64,000 bases of DNA from Oryzibacter oryziterrae (GCF_021864535.1 NZ_JAKJIC010000014.1:1-64000), one strand, 5' to 3'; counted from the stretch's first letter, positions 39,767-49,321 are shown. The notes: a model not told the origin generated them from the sequence alone. Translations and numbers: made by a program.

Positions 39767-40001
39767 GTCGTTGGTTGCAGGAGATCACCGGTTGCCAACT
39801 TTTCTGCAAGACCGGCGAAATTTTTGTTTTTTCCTCTTATTCTTGAGGGACTTAAAGAAGCCTGCAATTGGGACAGGCCGTTAACCTTTACAGGGCTGAA
39901 AAGCGGACAAATGGCTGAAATCCAATTGCCAATTCCTAATGGAGAAGACGATATTTTATCTGGCAAGTTATTATAATTATTACCGATTTCTTGCAGTCGG
40001 G

Positions 40002-40016
40002 TTAGGCGAATTTTAA
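40002..40016. promoter_or_regulatory. CtrA-like box upstream of sciP
   Basis: Read on the minus strand it is TTAA-AATTCGC-CTAACC, one mismatch from TTAA-N7-TTAACC. It lies 52 bases before the sciP start. In Caulobacter sciP is activated by CtrA and its product then inhibits CtrA. Confidence 0.5.
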
Positions 40017-40067
40017 AAGCCTTGGGGTAGTCTCTCTCACTGAAGGTCAGATTTGTGTGAGAGTAAG

Positions 40068-40343
40068 ATGACCGAACAAATGCGTCCCCGAGTAAAATAC
40101 GTCATCGGACCCGATGGGAGTCCTTTGACGATTGCAGATCTGCCTCCTGAGGGTACCCAGCGTTGGGTCATCCGCCGGAAGGCAGAAGTTGTCGCCGCCG
40201 TCCGCGGCGGGCTTCTCTCCCTGGAGGAAGCCTGCAAGCGCTATACCCTGACGGTGGAAGAGTTCCTGTCCTGGCAGCAATCCATCGACAAGCACGGTCT
40301 TGCCGGTCTGCGCGCCACTCGGGTGCAGCAGTATCGCCCCTGA
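40068..40343 (+). CDS. sciP: CtrA inhibitor SciP (DUF1153)
   Basis: A 91-residue helix-turn-helix protein. MRPRVKYVIGPDGSPLTIADL and RWVIRRKAEVVAAVRGGLLSLEEACKRYTLTVEEFLSWQ match SciP almost residue for residue as I remember it. SciP binds CtrA and prevents RNA polymerase recruitment at CtrA promoters, restricting flagellar and other genes in the G1/swarmer phase. The ATG at 40068 follows GAGAGTAAG. It sits between fliK-flgD and the fliF operon, close to three candidate CtrA sites. It is likely monocistronic. Confidence 0.95.
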   Translation: MTEQMRPRVKYVIGPDGSPLTIADLPPEGTQRWVIRRKAEVVAAVRGGLLSLEEACKRYTLTVEEFLSWQQSIDKHGLAGLRATRVQQYRP

Positions 40344-40735
40344 GGGCGCTACCGACGATTTGCCATTCATCGACAGCCACCATGCGGCCCGTCCGCGTGG
40401 TGGCTTGTTGCGTTTCGGGCCGAGGCGTCGACGGTGACCGCGGCGATCCATGTGGCCCACACCGCGAGTAGCCGGCGCTGATGCCCGGCAGGCGGGGTCA
40501 ACGCACCGAGCCGTGCCGCATCCCGATCGGCCCGATCGACGTTCTCCACAGTCACTAGGCAAAATTTGCCGCGTTGCGTTGAAATATCCTCAACCAAAAA
40601 TCCCGGAATTCCGCCACTCCGCTAAAAAGGTAAACGCGCGTTAATAACTTGTTTACCATGTTCATGCGGAAATTCTTGCCGAGTACGCTAGCTTGAGGCC
40701 GGCGATTCTATTCAAGTGCGAGCGGGGCGTTCGGA
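40344..40735. other. fliF upstream region
   Basis: No gene seen. The right end is AT-rich with two overlapping CtrA-like sites (40629-40657). The left part is GC-rich with no recognised signal and no clear sciP terminator. Confidence 0.5.
40629..40657. promoter_or_regulatory. Paired CtrA-like boxes upstream of fliF
   Basis: Two sites share a central TTAA. On the plus strand, TTAA-TAACTTG-TTTACC (40641-40657); on the minus strand, TTAA-CGCGCGT-TTACC (40629-40644). Both keep the N7 spacing, with a mismatch in the second half. They end 79 bases before the fliF GTG. Confidence 0.6.
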
Positions 40736-42463
40736 GTGTCCGGAATCACAGATTTCTTGAAAGCCTTGGGACCTAGCCGCATTGCGGCCATGGGCGCCGT
40801 GGCCCTGGGTCTCGTCGGCTTCTTCGCCTTTGTCGTGATGCGGTTCAACGAGGTGCAGCAGGTTCCGCTCTACACCGGGCTGAGCATGGAAGATTCCTCG
40901 GCGATCGCGCAGGAGCTGGAATCGTCGGGTGTCGCCTATACGCTGCAGAACAACGGCTCGACGATCCTGGTGCCGGAAGCGAACGTGCTTGCGACACGCA
41001 TGAAGCTGGCCGAAGCCGGCCTGCCGTCGGGCGGCGGTGTCGGCTATGAGATCTTCGACAAGACCGATGCGCTCGGCACGACGTCCTTCGTGCAGTCGGT
41101 CAACGCGTTGCGGGCGCTCGAAGGGGAACTGGCCCGCACCATCCGTACCATCCGCCAGGTGGACCAGGCGCGCGTGCATCTGGTGTTGCCGGAAAAGCAG
41201 CTGTTCAAGAAGGACGAGCAGAAGCCGACGGCGTCGATCGTGCTGAAGACGCGTGGCACGCTCGGCCCTGAACAGATCCGCGCCATCCAGCATCTGGTGG
41301 CCTCGGCTGTGCCGGGGCTTGATCCCTCACGCATTTCCGTTGTCGACGAGACCGGTCGCCTGCTGGCGCAAGGCGGCGGTGACGACAGCGAGGCCTATCT
41401 TGCCTCCACCGCCGATCAGCGGACACAGTCCTATCAGCAGGAAGTGGAGAGCCGGGTCCGCGACATCGTCGAGAGCGTGGTCGGTGCCGGCCGGGCGCGT
41501 GTGCGCGTGGCGGCGGAGATGGACTTCAACCGCATCTCGCAGACCAAGGACGTGTTTGACCCGAACGGTCAGGTGGTCCGCTCGACCCAGACGCGCGAAG
41601 AGCAGGCGCTCAGCCAGGATACGGCGGGCAGCGGTCAGGTGACCGCCGGCAATCAGGTCCCGAATGCCAACACCAACGGCAGTCAGGGCGGCGCGCAGTC
41701 GAATGTGAAGGACAACTCGCAGACCACCGAGGAAACGGTCAACTACGAGATCTCCAAGACGACCACCACGCAGGTGACAGAGGTGGGCGGTGTCAAGCGT
41801 CTGTCGGTGGCGGTGCTGGTGGATGGCCGCTATGCGCCGGACGCCACGGGCAAGATGGTCTACGCACCGCGGCCGCAAGCCGAACTCGATCAGATCTCGA
41901 CGCTGGTGCGGACGGCCATGGGCTTCGACCAGAACCGTGGCGACCAGTTGCAGGTGGTGAACCTGCAGTTTGCCGACGCGCCGCCAGCCCCCACCGATCC
42001 GGCCGCTCTCGCGGCGCCCGGCATGTTCGACTTCTCCAAGGATGACATCGTCCGCTTTGCGGAGATGGGCGTGCTGTTCCTGGTGTCGCTGCTGGTCCTA
42101 CTGTTCGCGGTGCGGCCGCTCATTCGCCGGATCGTGACGCCGGACATGGATGAAGAGCCCGAGCACATCACCGTGCCGCAGATCACCGATGCGCTGAACG
42201 AGGCCGCCTCGACGGGCAAGAATGCCATCACCGTGGTGCTCAACTCCGACGGCAAGCCGGTGATCGCCGAGGTTGGACCCGATGGCAAGCCGCTGACGCC
42301 GCCGGAGGCCACCTCGCCGGCAAATACCCGCATCGAGGAAGCCAAGGCGCAAGGCGCCATGCAGATGGACCAGGTTCGCAAGGTGGGAACACTGGTGGAA
42401 GAGAACCCGAACGAAGCCGCGATCCTCATTCGCAACTGGCTGACGGAGGCGGTGGCAGCCTGA
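40736..42463 (+). CDS. fliF: Flagellar MS-ring protein FliF
   Basis: A 575-residue membrane protein that forms the MS ring. An N-terminal membrane helix (about 17-38, [17 protein letters not shown]) is followed by the YscJ/FliF ring-building domains ([60 protein letters not shown]), the gapped linker region rich in Gln/Asn/Ser (about 290-330), and a second membrane helix (about 445-465). The cytosolic C-terminus binds FliG. The GTG at 40736 is supported by the family N-terminus. fliG begins one base after the stop. Confidence 0.96.
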   Translation: MSGITDFLKALGPSRIAAMGAVALGLVGFFAFVVMRFNEVQQVPLYTGLSMEDSSAIAQELESSGVAYTLQNNGSTILVPEANVLATRMKLAEAGLPSGGGVGYEIFDKTDALGTTSFVQSVNALRALEGELARTIRTIRQVDQARVHLVLPEKQLFKKDEQKPTASIVLKTRGTLGPEQIRAIQHLVASAVPGLDPSRISVVDETGRLLAQGGGDDSEAYLASTADQRTQSYQQEVESRVRDIVESVVGAGRARVRVAAEMDFNRISQTKDVFDPNGQVVRSTQTREEQALSQDTAGSGQVTAGNQVPNANTNGSQGGAQSNVKDNSQTTEETVNYEISKTTTTQVTEVGGVKRLSVAVLVDGRYAPDATGKMVYAPRPQAELDQISTLVRTAMGFDQNRGDQLQVVNLQFADAPPAPTDPAALAAPGMFDFSKDDIVRFAEMGVLFLVSLLVLLFAVRPLIRRIVTPDMDEEPEHITVPQITDALNEAASTGKNAITVVLNSDGKPVIAEVGPDGKPLTPPEATSPANTRIEEAKAQGAMQMDQVRKVGTLVEENPNEAAILIRNWLTEAVAA

Positions 42464-42464
42464 C

Positions 42465-43538
42465 ATGGAACACCATAATCTTTCTCCCACCGCCCTTGTT
42501 GCGCATGGCAACTCACTGACGATCTCCTCGGCGTCCGAACAGCGTGAGCTGACCGGGCCCGAAAAGGCGGCGGTGATGATGCTGGCGCTCGGCGATCGCT
42601 ACGGCGGGCCGATCTGGAAGCTGCTGGACGAGATCGAGATCAAGCAGCTGTCCATTTCCATGTCCAAGCTGGGGCCGATCACGCCGACCATGCTGGACGA
42701 TCTCTTGGTGGAGTTCGTGACCAAGGTGTCGTCGTCGGGTGCGCTGCTCGGCAACTACGACACGACCGAGCGACTGCTGCTGTCGGTGCTGCCGGCGGAC
42801 AAGGTCAACGCGATCATGGACGAAATCCGTGGTCCGGCTGGCCGCAACATGTGGGAAAAGCTCTCCAACGTGCAGGAGACGGTGCTCGCCAACTACCTCA
42901 AGAACGAGTATCCGCAGACCGTCGCCGTGGTGCTGTCCAAGATCAACTCCGACCATGCCGCGCGCGTGTTGTCCAAGCTGCCGGACGAGTTCGCGCTGGA
43001 AGTCGTCAACCGCATGCTGAAGATGGAAAGCGTGCAGAAGGACATTCTGGACAAGGTGGAGCAGACGCTGCGCGTCGAGTTCATGTCCAATCTGACCAAT
43101 ACGCAGCGGCGTGACGCCCACGAACTGATGGCGGAGATCTTCAACAGCTTCGATCGCAACACCGAGGCCAAGTTCATCACCGCGCTCGAAGAGAACAATC
43201 GCGACGCGGCCGACCGCATCAAGGCGCTGATGTTCACCTTCGACGATCTCGGCAAGCTCGACGCCAGCGCCATCCAGACCATTCTGCGCGCGGTGGAAAA
43301 GGACAAGCTGGGTCTGGCGCTGAAGGGCGCCAAGGAAGGTGTGCGCGAGCTGTTCTTCGCCAACATGTCCGCGCGCGCCTCGGCCATGCTCAAGGAAGAC
43401 ATGGAGGCCATGGGGGCGGTGCGTCTGCGCGATGTGGATGACGCGCAGGCCAGCATGATCAATCTCGCCAAGGACCTCGCCGCCAAGGGCGAGATCATGA
43501 TTTCGAAGAACAAGGGTGAGGACGAGCTCGTCATGTGA
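42465..43538 (+). CDS. fliG: Flagellar motor switch protein FliG
   Basis: A 357-residue switch/rotor protein. The N-terminal domain binds FliF ([16 protein letters not shown]). The middle has the EHPQT-like motif, here [12 protein letters not shown], and the C-terminal torque domain shows [47 protein letters not shown] with the charged helix that meets MotA. Length is normal, with about 25 extra N-terminal residues. Follows fliF with a one-base gap. Confidence 0.97.
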   Translation: MEHHNLSPTALVAHGNSLTISSASEQRELTGPEKAAVMMLALGDRYGGPIWKLLDEIEIKQLSISMSKLGPITPTMLDDLLVEFVTKVSSSGALLGNYDTTERLLLSVLPADKVNAIMDEIRGPAGRNMWEKLSNVQETVLANYLKNEYPQTVAVVLSKINSDHAARVLSKLPDEFALEVVNRMLKMESVQKDILDKVEQTLRVEFMSNLTNTQRRDAHELMAEIFNSFDRNTEAKFITALEENNRDAADRIKALMFTFDDLGKLDASAIQTILRAVEKDKLGLALKGAKEGVRELFFANMSARASAMLKEDMEAMGAVRLRDVDDAQASMINLAKDLAAKGEIMISKNKGEDELVM

Positions 43539-43564
43539 CGAGCCCCTCGAAAGGACCAGATCTC

Positions 43565-44239
43565 ATGGCCGCACCGGCCCGCTTCCTGTTTGATACCGAT
43601 TTCTCGGCGCCGCTGCCGCGGCCCGAGCCCGTTGCGCCGCCCGAACCGACCGTGATGCTCCGGGATCATGAAGCGGCGCTGGCGGCGGCGGAGGCGGCCG
43701 GATATCAGCGCGGGCTCGCCGAAGGGCGGGAGTCGGCCGAAGCGCGTTCGGCCGGGCGCCTCGTCGAAGAGGCGACGCGGCTCGCCAATGCGGCGCAGTC
43801 GATCCTGGCGGTGCTGGATACCGAGCGTTTCAGGATCGAGGCGGAAGCCATGCGTCTTGCCGAGGTGATCGGCCTCAAGCTCGCGGGCAGCCTGATCGAG
43901 CGGCAGCCGCGTGAGCTTGTGCTTGCGGTGATCGAGGACGCCTTCGTGCCTTTGCGCAAGGCGCCCCACCTCGTCGTGCGCCTCGCCAAGGAAGACTCGG
44001 CTGCCATTCACGACGAACTGACGCGGCTCGCCCGCGAACGGGGTTTCGAGGGCCGTCTGGTAGTGCTCGGCGAAGCCGACATGGCGCGCGGCGACTGCCG
44101 GATCGAATGGGCCGACGGCGGCATGATCCTGGATCGGGTCGCCACGGAAGCGGCGGTGGCGCGGGCGATCGAGAATCATCTGTTGCCGAGCCTGGCCGGC
44201 AATGACGCTGACAAGAGCGAAACGGGAGAGCCGTCATGA
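43565..44239 (+). CDS. fliH: Flagellar assembly protein FliH (FlbE)
   Basis: A 224-residue negative regulator of the FliI ATPase and export chaperone. The N-terminus is Pro-rich, followed by an Ala/Glu/Arg heptad-like helix with the FliH GxxxG-type spacing (EAAGYQRGLAEGRESAEARSAGR) and a C-terminal FliH/HrpE domain (VLAVIEDAFVPLRKAPHLVVRLAKED; GRLVVLGEADMARGDCRIEW). The ATG at 43565 has AAGGACC before it; a GTG at 43535 overlaps the fliG stop. Position corresponds to flbE/fliH of Caulobacter. It overlaps fliN by four bases. Confidence 0.9.
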   Translation: MAAPARFLFDTDFSAPLPRPEPVAPPEPTVMLRDHEAALAAAEAAGYQRGLAEGRESAEARSAGRLVEEATRLANAAQSILAVLDTERFRIEAEAMRLAEVIGLKLAGSLIERQPRELVLAVIEDAFVPLRKAPHLVVRLAKEDSAAIHDELTRLARERGFEGRLVVLGEADMARGDCRIEWADGGMILDRVATEAAVARAIENHLLPSLAGNDADKSETGEPS

Positions 44240-44583
44240 GCGCGGGCGCTGACGAGCCTTCGGGCTTCGACCTGGAAAACCATCTGACCGAGCGCCGCCG
44301 CGGCGGCGACGGCGAGGATCCCAATGCCGCCCATACCGCGGCGGAACTTGAGGCGGTGTTCGACGTTCCCGTGCGCGTGTCGGCCATTCTGGGGCGCGCG
44401 CGCATGCCGGTGCATGACCTTCTGCGGCTTGCGCCGGGGTCCGTGCTGGAACTCGACCGCAAGGTGGGTGAGGCGATCGACATCTATGTGAACAACCGTC
44501 TCGTTGCCCGCGGCGAGGTGGTTCTGGTGGAAGAAAAGCTTGGCGTGACGATGACCGAAATCGTCAAGAACGAACGCGGATAA
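44236..44583 (+). CDS. fliN: Flagellar motor switch protein FliN
   Basis: A 115-residue C-ring protein. The SpoA domain occupies about 40-112: VFDVPVRVSAILGRARMPVHDLLRLAPGSVLELDRKVGEAIDIYVNNRLVARGEVVLVEEKLGVTMTEIV is the FliN pattern. The N-terminal 35 residues are polar and charged. The start overlaps the fliH stop (ATGA). With FliG and FliM it forms the C ring; fliM is not in this window. Confidence 0.96.
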   Translation: MSAGADEPSGFDLENHLTERRRGGDGEDPNAAHTAAELEAVFDVPVRVSAILGRARMPVHDLLRLAPGSVLELDRKVGEAIDIYVNNRLVARGEVVLVEEKLGVTMTEIVKNERG

Positions 44584-44594
44584 GGATTGAAGCC

Positions 44595-45971
44595 ATGCGC
44601 CTTCTGATCGTTGGCTCGCTGAACGGGCAACTGACCGCGGCTTCCCGCATCGCCATGGACAAGGGGGCGTCGGTGTTGCAGGCCGATACCGTGGACATGG
44701 CGCTCAAGACGCTGCGCTCGGGCAAGGGCGCTGATCTCGTCATGATCGACGTTTTGCAACCGATCAGCGCCTTCATCGCCGCGCTGGAAGAAGAGCGCAT
44801 CCACGTGCCGGTGGTCGCCTGCGGCATCGCCACGGACGCCAAGGCGGCGGTGGCGGCCATTCGTGCGGGCGCCAAGGAATATATTCCGCTGCCGCCGGAC
44901 GCGGAGATGATCGCTGCCGTGCTCGCCGCCGTCAGCGCCGACAGCCGCGAACTGGTGGTGCGCGACGAGGCCATGCTGGCGGTGCTGAAGCTGGCCGACC
45001 AAGTGGCGCCGTCGGAGGCCTCGATCCTGATCACCGGCGAGAGCGGTACGGGTAAGGAAGTGCTGGCGCGCTATGTGCACCGCAAGTCGTCGCGGGCGGA
45101 CAAGCCCTTCGTGTCGGTGAACTGCGCCGCCATTCCGGAAAACCTGCTGGAATCGGAGCTGTTCGGCCATGAGAAGGGCGCCTTCACCGGTGCCGTGGCC
45201 CGGCGCGTGGGCAAGTTCGAGGAAGCGACCGGCGGGACGCTGCTGCTCGACGAAATCTCCGAAATGGACGTGCGGCTGCAGGCCAAGCTGCTGCGTGCCA
45301 TCCAGGAACGGGTGATCGACCGCGTCGGCGGCAACAAGCCGGTGCCGGTGGACATCCGCATCATCGCCACCTCCAATCGCAACATGATGGACGCGGTGCG
45401 CGAGGGCCACTTCCGTGAGGATCTGCTCTACCGGCTCAACGTGGTCAATCTGAAGATCCCGCCGCTGAGGGCGCGCCCGGCCGACATTCTGGCGCTGGCC
45501 GAGCATTTCTGCCGCAAGTATGCCGAGGTGAACGGCATGCCGCAGCGGCCGCTCGCGGCGGATGCCAAGCGCGAGCTGATCGCGGCGGGCTGGCCGGGCA
45601 ATGTGCGCGAACTCGAGAACACCATCCATCGCGCCGTGCTGCTGGCCTCGGGCATCGAGATCGGCGTCGACGCCATCCGCTCGCCGGATGGTGCACGCTT
45701 CGACAGTCCGGCGAGCGGGCGCACCGGGGATGCTGCCGCACGCGCCGCCGAGACGGCGCAGGCGATGACGCGGGCGCTGGTGGGGCGCACGGTGGCCGAT
45801 GTGGAGCGCGAGCTGATCCTCGATACGCTCGACCATTGCCTTGGCAACCGCACCCATGCGGCCAAGATCCTCGGCATCTCGATCCGTACGTTGCGCAACA
45901 AGCTCAACGAGTATGAGGCCGAGGGCGTCGACGTGCCGGAGCCCGGGACGGCGCGGGTGGCGATGGCGTGA
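44595..45971 (+). CDS. flbD: Sigma-54-dependent flagellar regulator FlbD
   Basis: A 458-residue activator of late flagellar genes. A degenerate receiver (1-115) lacks the usual acidic pair at its N-terminus (LLIVGSLNG) though it keeps Asp52, so phosphorylation control may be altered. The AAA+ domain (about 135-365) has Walker A GESGTGKE, EKGAFTGA and LLLDEISEMD. The Fis-type HTH is AAKILGISIRTLRNKLNEYE. Order and context (fliF-fliG-fliH-fliN-flbD) match Caulobacter. It follows fliN by 11 bases. The fliK sigma-54 promoter is a likely target. Confidence 0.95.
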   Translation: MRLLIVGSLNGQLTAASRIAMDKGASVLQADTVDMALKTLRSGKGADLVMIDVLQPISAFIAALEEERIHVPVVACGIATDAKAAVAAIRAGAKEYIPLPPDAEMIAAVLAAVSADSRELVVRDEAMLAVLKLADQVAPSEASILITGESGTGKEVLARYVHRKSSRADKPFVSVNCAAIPENLLESELFGHEKGAFTGAVARRVGKFEEATGGTLLLDEISEMDVRLQAKLLRAIQERVIDRVGGNKPVPVDIRIIATSNRNMMDAVREGHFREDLLYRLNVVNLKIPPLRARPADILALAEHFCRKYAEVNGMPQRPLAADAKRELIAAGWPGNVRELENTIHRAVLLASGIEIGVDAIRSPDGARFDSPASGRTGDAAARAAETAQAMTRALVGRTVADVERELILDTLDHCLGNRTHAAKILGISIRTLRNKLNEYEAEGVDVPEPGTARVAMA

Positions 45972-46045
45972 TGCTAGCGTGATGCTGGCGCGGTCATGCC
46001 GCCGGCCTTTTGCATTTTGCGAAAAGAAACCCGAGAGCCTCACCG

Positions 46046-46633
46046 ATGTTTCGCCTTGAGGGCATCGCCACGGTCGAGCAGGTGGTGAAGAAGAGCCGAT
46101 TTCGGGCGATTGCCGTGCCGGTGGCCAGCGAGGCAGAGGCCAAGGCCGCCTTGGCCCTCCATGGGGATGCCGACGCCAACCACAATTGCTGGGCCTTTCG
46201 CATCGGCGCGACCTATCGCTTCTCCGACGATGGCGAGCCCTCGGGCACGGCGGGCAAGCCGATCCTTGCCGCCATCGATGGGGCCGAGGTCGACCATGTT
46301 CTGGTGATCGTGACACGCTGGTTCGGCGGCATCCTGCTCGGGGCCGGCGGGCTGGTGCGCGCCTATGGCGGTACGGCCGCGCAGTGCCTGAGGGAGGCCG
46401 AGCTGACGGCCTTCGTGCCAAGCGTCCTGGCGCGGGTTCACCTCACGTTTTCCGAAATGGCGCTGTTCAAGGCCCGGCTTGCCGCGCTTTCCGGCACGGA
46501 AGTGGTGGACAGTGCCTTTGACGAGGCCGGTTGCCTGCTGACGCTGCGGCTGCCTGAGCCCGCGGTTGAGGGCGTCGGGGATCTTGTTCGGGACCTGACG
46601 CGCGGCCGCAGCAGTCTCGAATGTGACGACTGA
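46046..46633 (+). CDS. YigZ/IMPACT family protein
   Basis: A 195-residue cytosolic protein. The UPF0029 (IMPACT) signature appears as NHNCWAFRIG, RFSDDGEPSGTAGKPIL and TRWFGGILLGAGGLVRAYGGTA. A C-terminal ferredoxin-like domain follows. In eukaryotes IMPACT modulates Gcn2; the bacterial role is unclear. The start MFRLEGIATVEQVVKKSRF at 46046 fits the family. It sits between flbD and flhA, an intruder in the flagellar block, and is separated from flhA by a CtrA-type promoter. Confidence 0.92.
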   Translation: MFRLEGIATVEQVVKKSRFRAIAVPVASEAEAKAALALHGDADANHNCWAFRIGATYRFSDDGEPSGTAGKPILAAIDGAEVDHVLVIVTRWFGGILLGAGGLVRAYGGTAAQCLREAELTAFVPSVLARVHLTFSEMALFKARLAALSGTEVVDSAFDEAGCLLTLRLPEPAVEGVGDLVRDLTRGRSSLECDD

Positions 46634-46698
46634 CGCTGCCTGCGTTTTCCCTGCCCCAAGTGATCTCTTTGGGGACGGTGAAGGTGGATCAGCAAAAG

Positions 46699-46715
46699 TT
46701 AACCGGCCGTTAACC
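46699..46715 (+). promoter_or_regulatory. CtrA box upstream of flhA
   Basis: TTAACCGGCCGTTAACC is a perfect TTAA-N7-TTAACC. It lies 71 bases before the flhA start codon, in the 152-base gap after the YigZ-family gene. In Caulobacter the flhA gene is a CtrA-dependent early flagellar gene, so the site and gene agree. Confidence 0.8.
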
Positions 46716-46785
46716 ATATGCCCGGCAAATTCTGCCTAGCTGGATCCCGCGTCGGGGCCGGCCGTGATTTGCGGGTGTATTTGCG

Positions 46786-48924
46786 TTGGCCGACACGTCC
46801 ACCAGTTCCGAGCCCACCGCGTCAGGCTATCCGCTCGGCATGAGCGTGCCTTCGATCGACACGCTGCGCTCGACGGTGTTCAGGGGCGATGTAGGCCTTG
46901 CCGTCGGCATCATGGCGATCATGGTCATCCTGATCCTGCCGATGCCTTCGATGCTGCTGGACTTCATGCTGGCGTTGTCGATCATCTTCTCCGTGCTGAT
47001 CATGATGACGGCGCTGTTCATCCAGACGCCGCTGGAATTCACCTCCTTTCCGACCATTCTCTTGATCTCGACCATGCTGCGCCTGTCGCTCAATCTGGCG
47101 TCGACGCGCCTGATCCTGAGCCATGGGCATGAGGGCACCGATGCGGCCGGCCACGTGATTGCCGCCTTCGGCAACTTCGTGATGGGCGGCAACTTCGTCA
47201 TCGGCATCATCGTCTTCGCCATCCTGGTGATCGTCAACTTCGTCGTGATCACCAAGGGTTCGGGCCGCATCGCGGAAGTGGCGGCGCGCTTCACCCTCGA
47301 CGCCATGCCCGGCAAGCAGATGGCCATCGACGCCGACCTGTCGTCGGGGCTCATCAAGGAAGACGAGGCGCGCAAGCGGCGGCGGGACCTGGAAGCGGAA
47401 AGCGCCTTCTTCGGCGCCATGGACGGTGCCTCCAAGTTCGTGCGTGGCGACGCCATCGCCGGATTGATGATCACCTTCATCAACGTGATCGGCGGCATCA
47501 TCATCGGCACCATGCAGATGGGGATCACGCTGTCGGAAGCGGGACATTCCTATACCGTCCTGACCGTCGGTGACGGTCTTGTCAGCCAGATCCCGGCGCT
47601 GATCGTGTCGACGGCGGCGGGCCTTCTGGTGTCGAAGGCGGGCGTGAGCGGCGCGGCCGACAAGGCGCTGAGCGGGCAGCTCGCCGGCTATCCGACGGCG
47701 CTCGGCATGTCCTCGGTGGTGATGGGCCTCCTGTCGGTGCTGCCGGGACTGCCGTTCCTGCCCTTTGCCTCGCTGGGGGCGGGGGCCGGGGTGCTTGCCT
47801 TCCTCGCCAACAAGGACAAGAAGGCCAAGGCGGAGATCAAGGCGGCGGAGAAGGCTGCTGCCGAAGCCCCGCCGGCGGCGCCGGCCGAGGAGCCGGTGCA
47901 GACGGCGCTGAAGATGGACGATCTGAGGGTCGAGCTCGGCTACGGCCTCTTGCCGCTGATCAACGACAACTCCAAGGGCGAGCGGCTCAGCGATCAGATC
48001 AAGGCACTGAGGCGGCAGATCGCCACCGATCTCGGCTACATCATGCCGCCGGTGCGCCTGCTCGACAACGTGCAGCTGGGCGCCAACGACTATGTCATCA
48101 AGATCAAGGAAGTGGAGGCCGGGCGCGGCACCATCTTCCCCGGCCAGTTCATGGTGATGGATCCCATGGGCGGCAAGGTGGGCATTCCTGGCACGCAGAC
48201 CGTGGAGCCGACCTTTGGTCTGCCGGCCACCTGGGTGGAAGCCCGCCTGCGCGAGGAAGCGGCCATTCGCGGCTATACGGTGGTGGACCCGGCGACGGTG
48301 CTGTCGACGCATCTGTCGGAGACGCTGAAGAGCAACGTGGCGGAAATCCTGTCCTATTCCGACGTCAAGAAGCTTCTGACCGAAGTGCCGGCCGACCAGG
48401 CCAAGCTGATCGACGAGATCGTGCCGGGGCAGATCACCGTTTCCGGCATCCAGCGCGTGCTGCAGCTGTTGCTGACCGAACGTGTGTCGATCCGCGACCT
48501 CGGGACCATTCTCGAGGGGATCGCCGAGGGGGTGACGGTGTCGCGCTCGACGCAGATGATCGCCGAGCATGTGCGCGCCCGCCTCGCGCGGCAGATCTGC
48601 GCCGCCCACATCTCGCCCAACGGCTATCTGCCGCTGATCAACCTGTCGCCGGCCTGGGAGCAAGCCTTCATCGAGAGCATTGTCGGCGAAGGCGACGACA
48701 AGCGCCTTGCCATGGCGCCGAGCAAGCTGCAGGACTTCGTGATGCTGGTGCGCGACCAGTTCGAAGACGCCGCCAAGAAGGGCGAATTGCCGGTGCTGAT
48801 GACCTCGCCCATGAGCCGGCCCTTCGTACGCTCCATCGTCGAACGCTTCCGGGCGCATACCACGGTGATGAGCCAGGCCGAGGTGCACCCGAAGGTGCGG
48901 CTGAAGACAGTGAGCTCGATTTGA
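46786..48924 (+). CDS. flhA: Flagellar biosynthesis protein FlhA
   Basis: A 712-residue core component of the flagellar type III export gate. The N-terminal half has about eight membrane helices (through about residue 345), with the FHIPEP signature LLISTMLRLSLNLASTRLIL and FVVITKGSGRIAEVAARFTLDAMPGKQMAIDADL. The cytosolic C-terminal domain (about 380-712) docks export chaperones. The start is a TTG at 46786; an in-frame ATG at 46840 is an alternative. It is driven by a CtrA-type box at 46699. Confidence 0.97.
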   Translation: MADTSTSSEPTASGYPLGMSVPSIDTLRSTVFRGDVGLAVGIMAIMVILILPMPSMLLDFMLALSIIFSVLIMMTALFIQTPLEFTSFPTILLISTMLRLSLNLASTRLILSHGHEGTDAAGHVIAAFGNFVMGGNFVIGIIVFAILVIVNFVVITKGSGRIAEVAARFTLDAMPGKQMAIDADLSSGLIKEDEARKRRRDLEAESAFFGAMDGASKFVRGDAIAGLMITFINVIGGIIIGTMQMGITLSEAGHSYTVLTVGDGLVSQIPALIVSTAAGLLVSKAGVSGAADKALSGQLAGYPTALGMSSVVMGLLSVLPGLPFLPFASLGAGAGVLAFLANKDKKAKAEIKAAEKAAAEAPPAAPAEEPVQTALKMDDLRVELGYGLLPLINDNSKGERLSDQIKALRRQIATDLGYIMPPVRLLDNVQLGANDYVIKIKEVEAGRGTIFPGQFMVMDPMGGKVGIPGTQTVEPTFGLPATWVEARLREEAAIRGYTVVDPATVLSTHLSETLKSNVAEILSYSDVKKLLTEVPADQAKLIDEIVPGQITVSGIQRVLQLLLTERVSIRDLGTILEGIAEGVTVSRSTQMIAEHVRARLARQICAAHISPNGYLPLINLSPAWEQAFIESIVGEGDDKRLAMAPSKLQDFVMLVRDQFEDAAKKGELPVLMTSPMSRPFVRSIVERFRAHTTVMSQAEVHPKVRLKTVSSI

Positions 48925-48931
48925 GGCAACC

Positions 48932-49321
48932 CTACCAGCCGATCGTCAGATCGCCGTATTGGAGTATGGCGGCGTCATGGGTTACGAGGTGCATCGGTTC
49001 GTGGTGTGCCTGGGCGAGCAGCAGCCGGTCGAAGGGATCGGCATGCAGCGGAGGCAGTTTTTCCACGGCGGCGGCGTGCAAGGCCGTGATGGGCAGAAAC
49101 GCATAGCCGGCTTCACGGAAGTAGCCGACCGCGTCTTCCCCTGAAAACGGCGGTGCGCTGGCCTTGCCGAGCTGGTGCTTGATCGATATTTCCCAGACGC
49201 TCGCAGCGGATACATGAATCTGGTTGTCGCCGTCGGCGATCAGGTTCCGGATATGCGCAGGCAGCAGCCTGGGGGACACCAACGCCCAGATGGCCACGTG
49301 CGTATCGAGCAACAGGCGCAT
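48932..49321 (-). CDS. PIN-domain toxin, VapC family
   Basis: A 129-residue PIN-domain ribonuclease. The acidic catalytic residues are in LLLDTHVAIWA (Asp6), SVWEISIKH (Glu near 45) and ADPFDRLLLAQA (Asp near 94), with a further acidic in VTHDAAIL. VapC toxins cleave tRNA or rRNA. It starts one base inside the antitoxin stop (TGATG), so it is translationally coupled. It lies in antisense convergence with flhA (8 bases apart). Confidence 0.93.
   Translation of the reverse strand: MRLLLDTHVAIWALVSPRLLPAHIRNLIADGDNQIHVSAASVWEISIKHQLGKASAPPFSGEDAVGYFREAGYAFLPITALHAAAVEKLPPLHADPFDRLLLAQAHHEPMHLVTHDAAILQYGDLTIGW

Larger units (their letters stand above)
39691..40067. other. flgD terminator and sciP promoter region
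   Basis: No gene seen. The left part holds the terminator at 39731-39766; the AT-rich right half (39820-40067) is a promoter region with a CtrA-like site at 40002-40016. Confidence 0.5.

Noticed and set aside
44484-46421. Minus-strand open frame opposite flbD and the YigZ-family gene
   Set aside because: Covers two well-supported genes in antisense; composition unlike any protein.
46822-48888. 688-codon minus-strand open frame opposite flhA
   Set aside because: Antisense to an intact flhA, with repeated Arg/His/Asp composition expected from reverse complement of membrane-protein codons.
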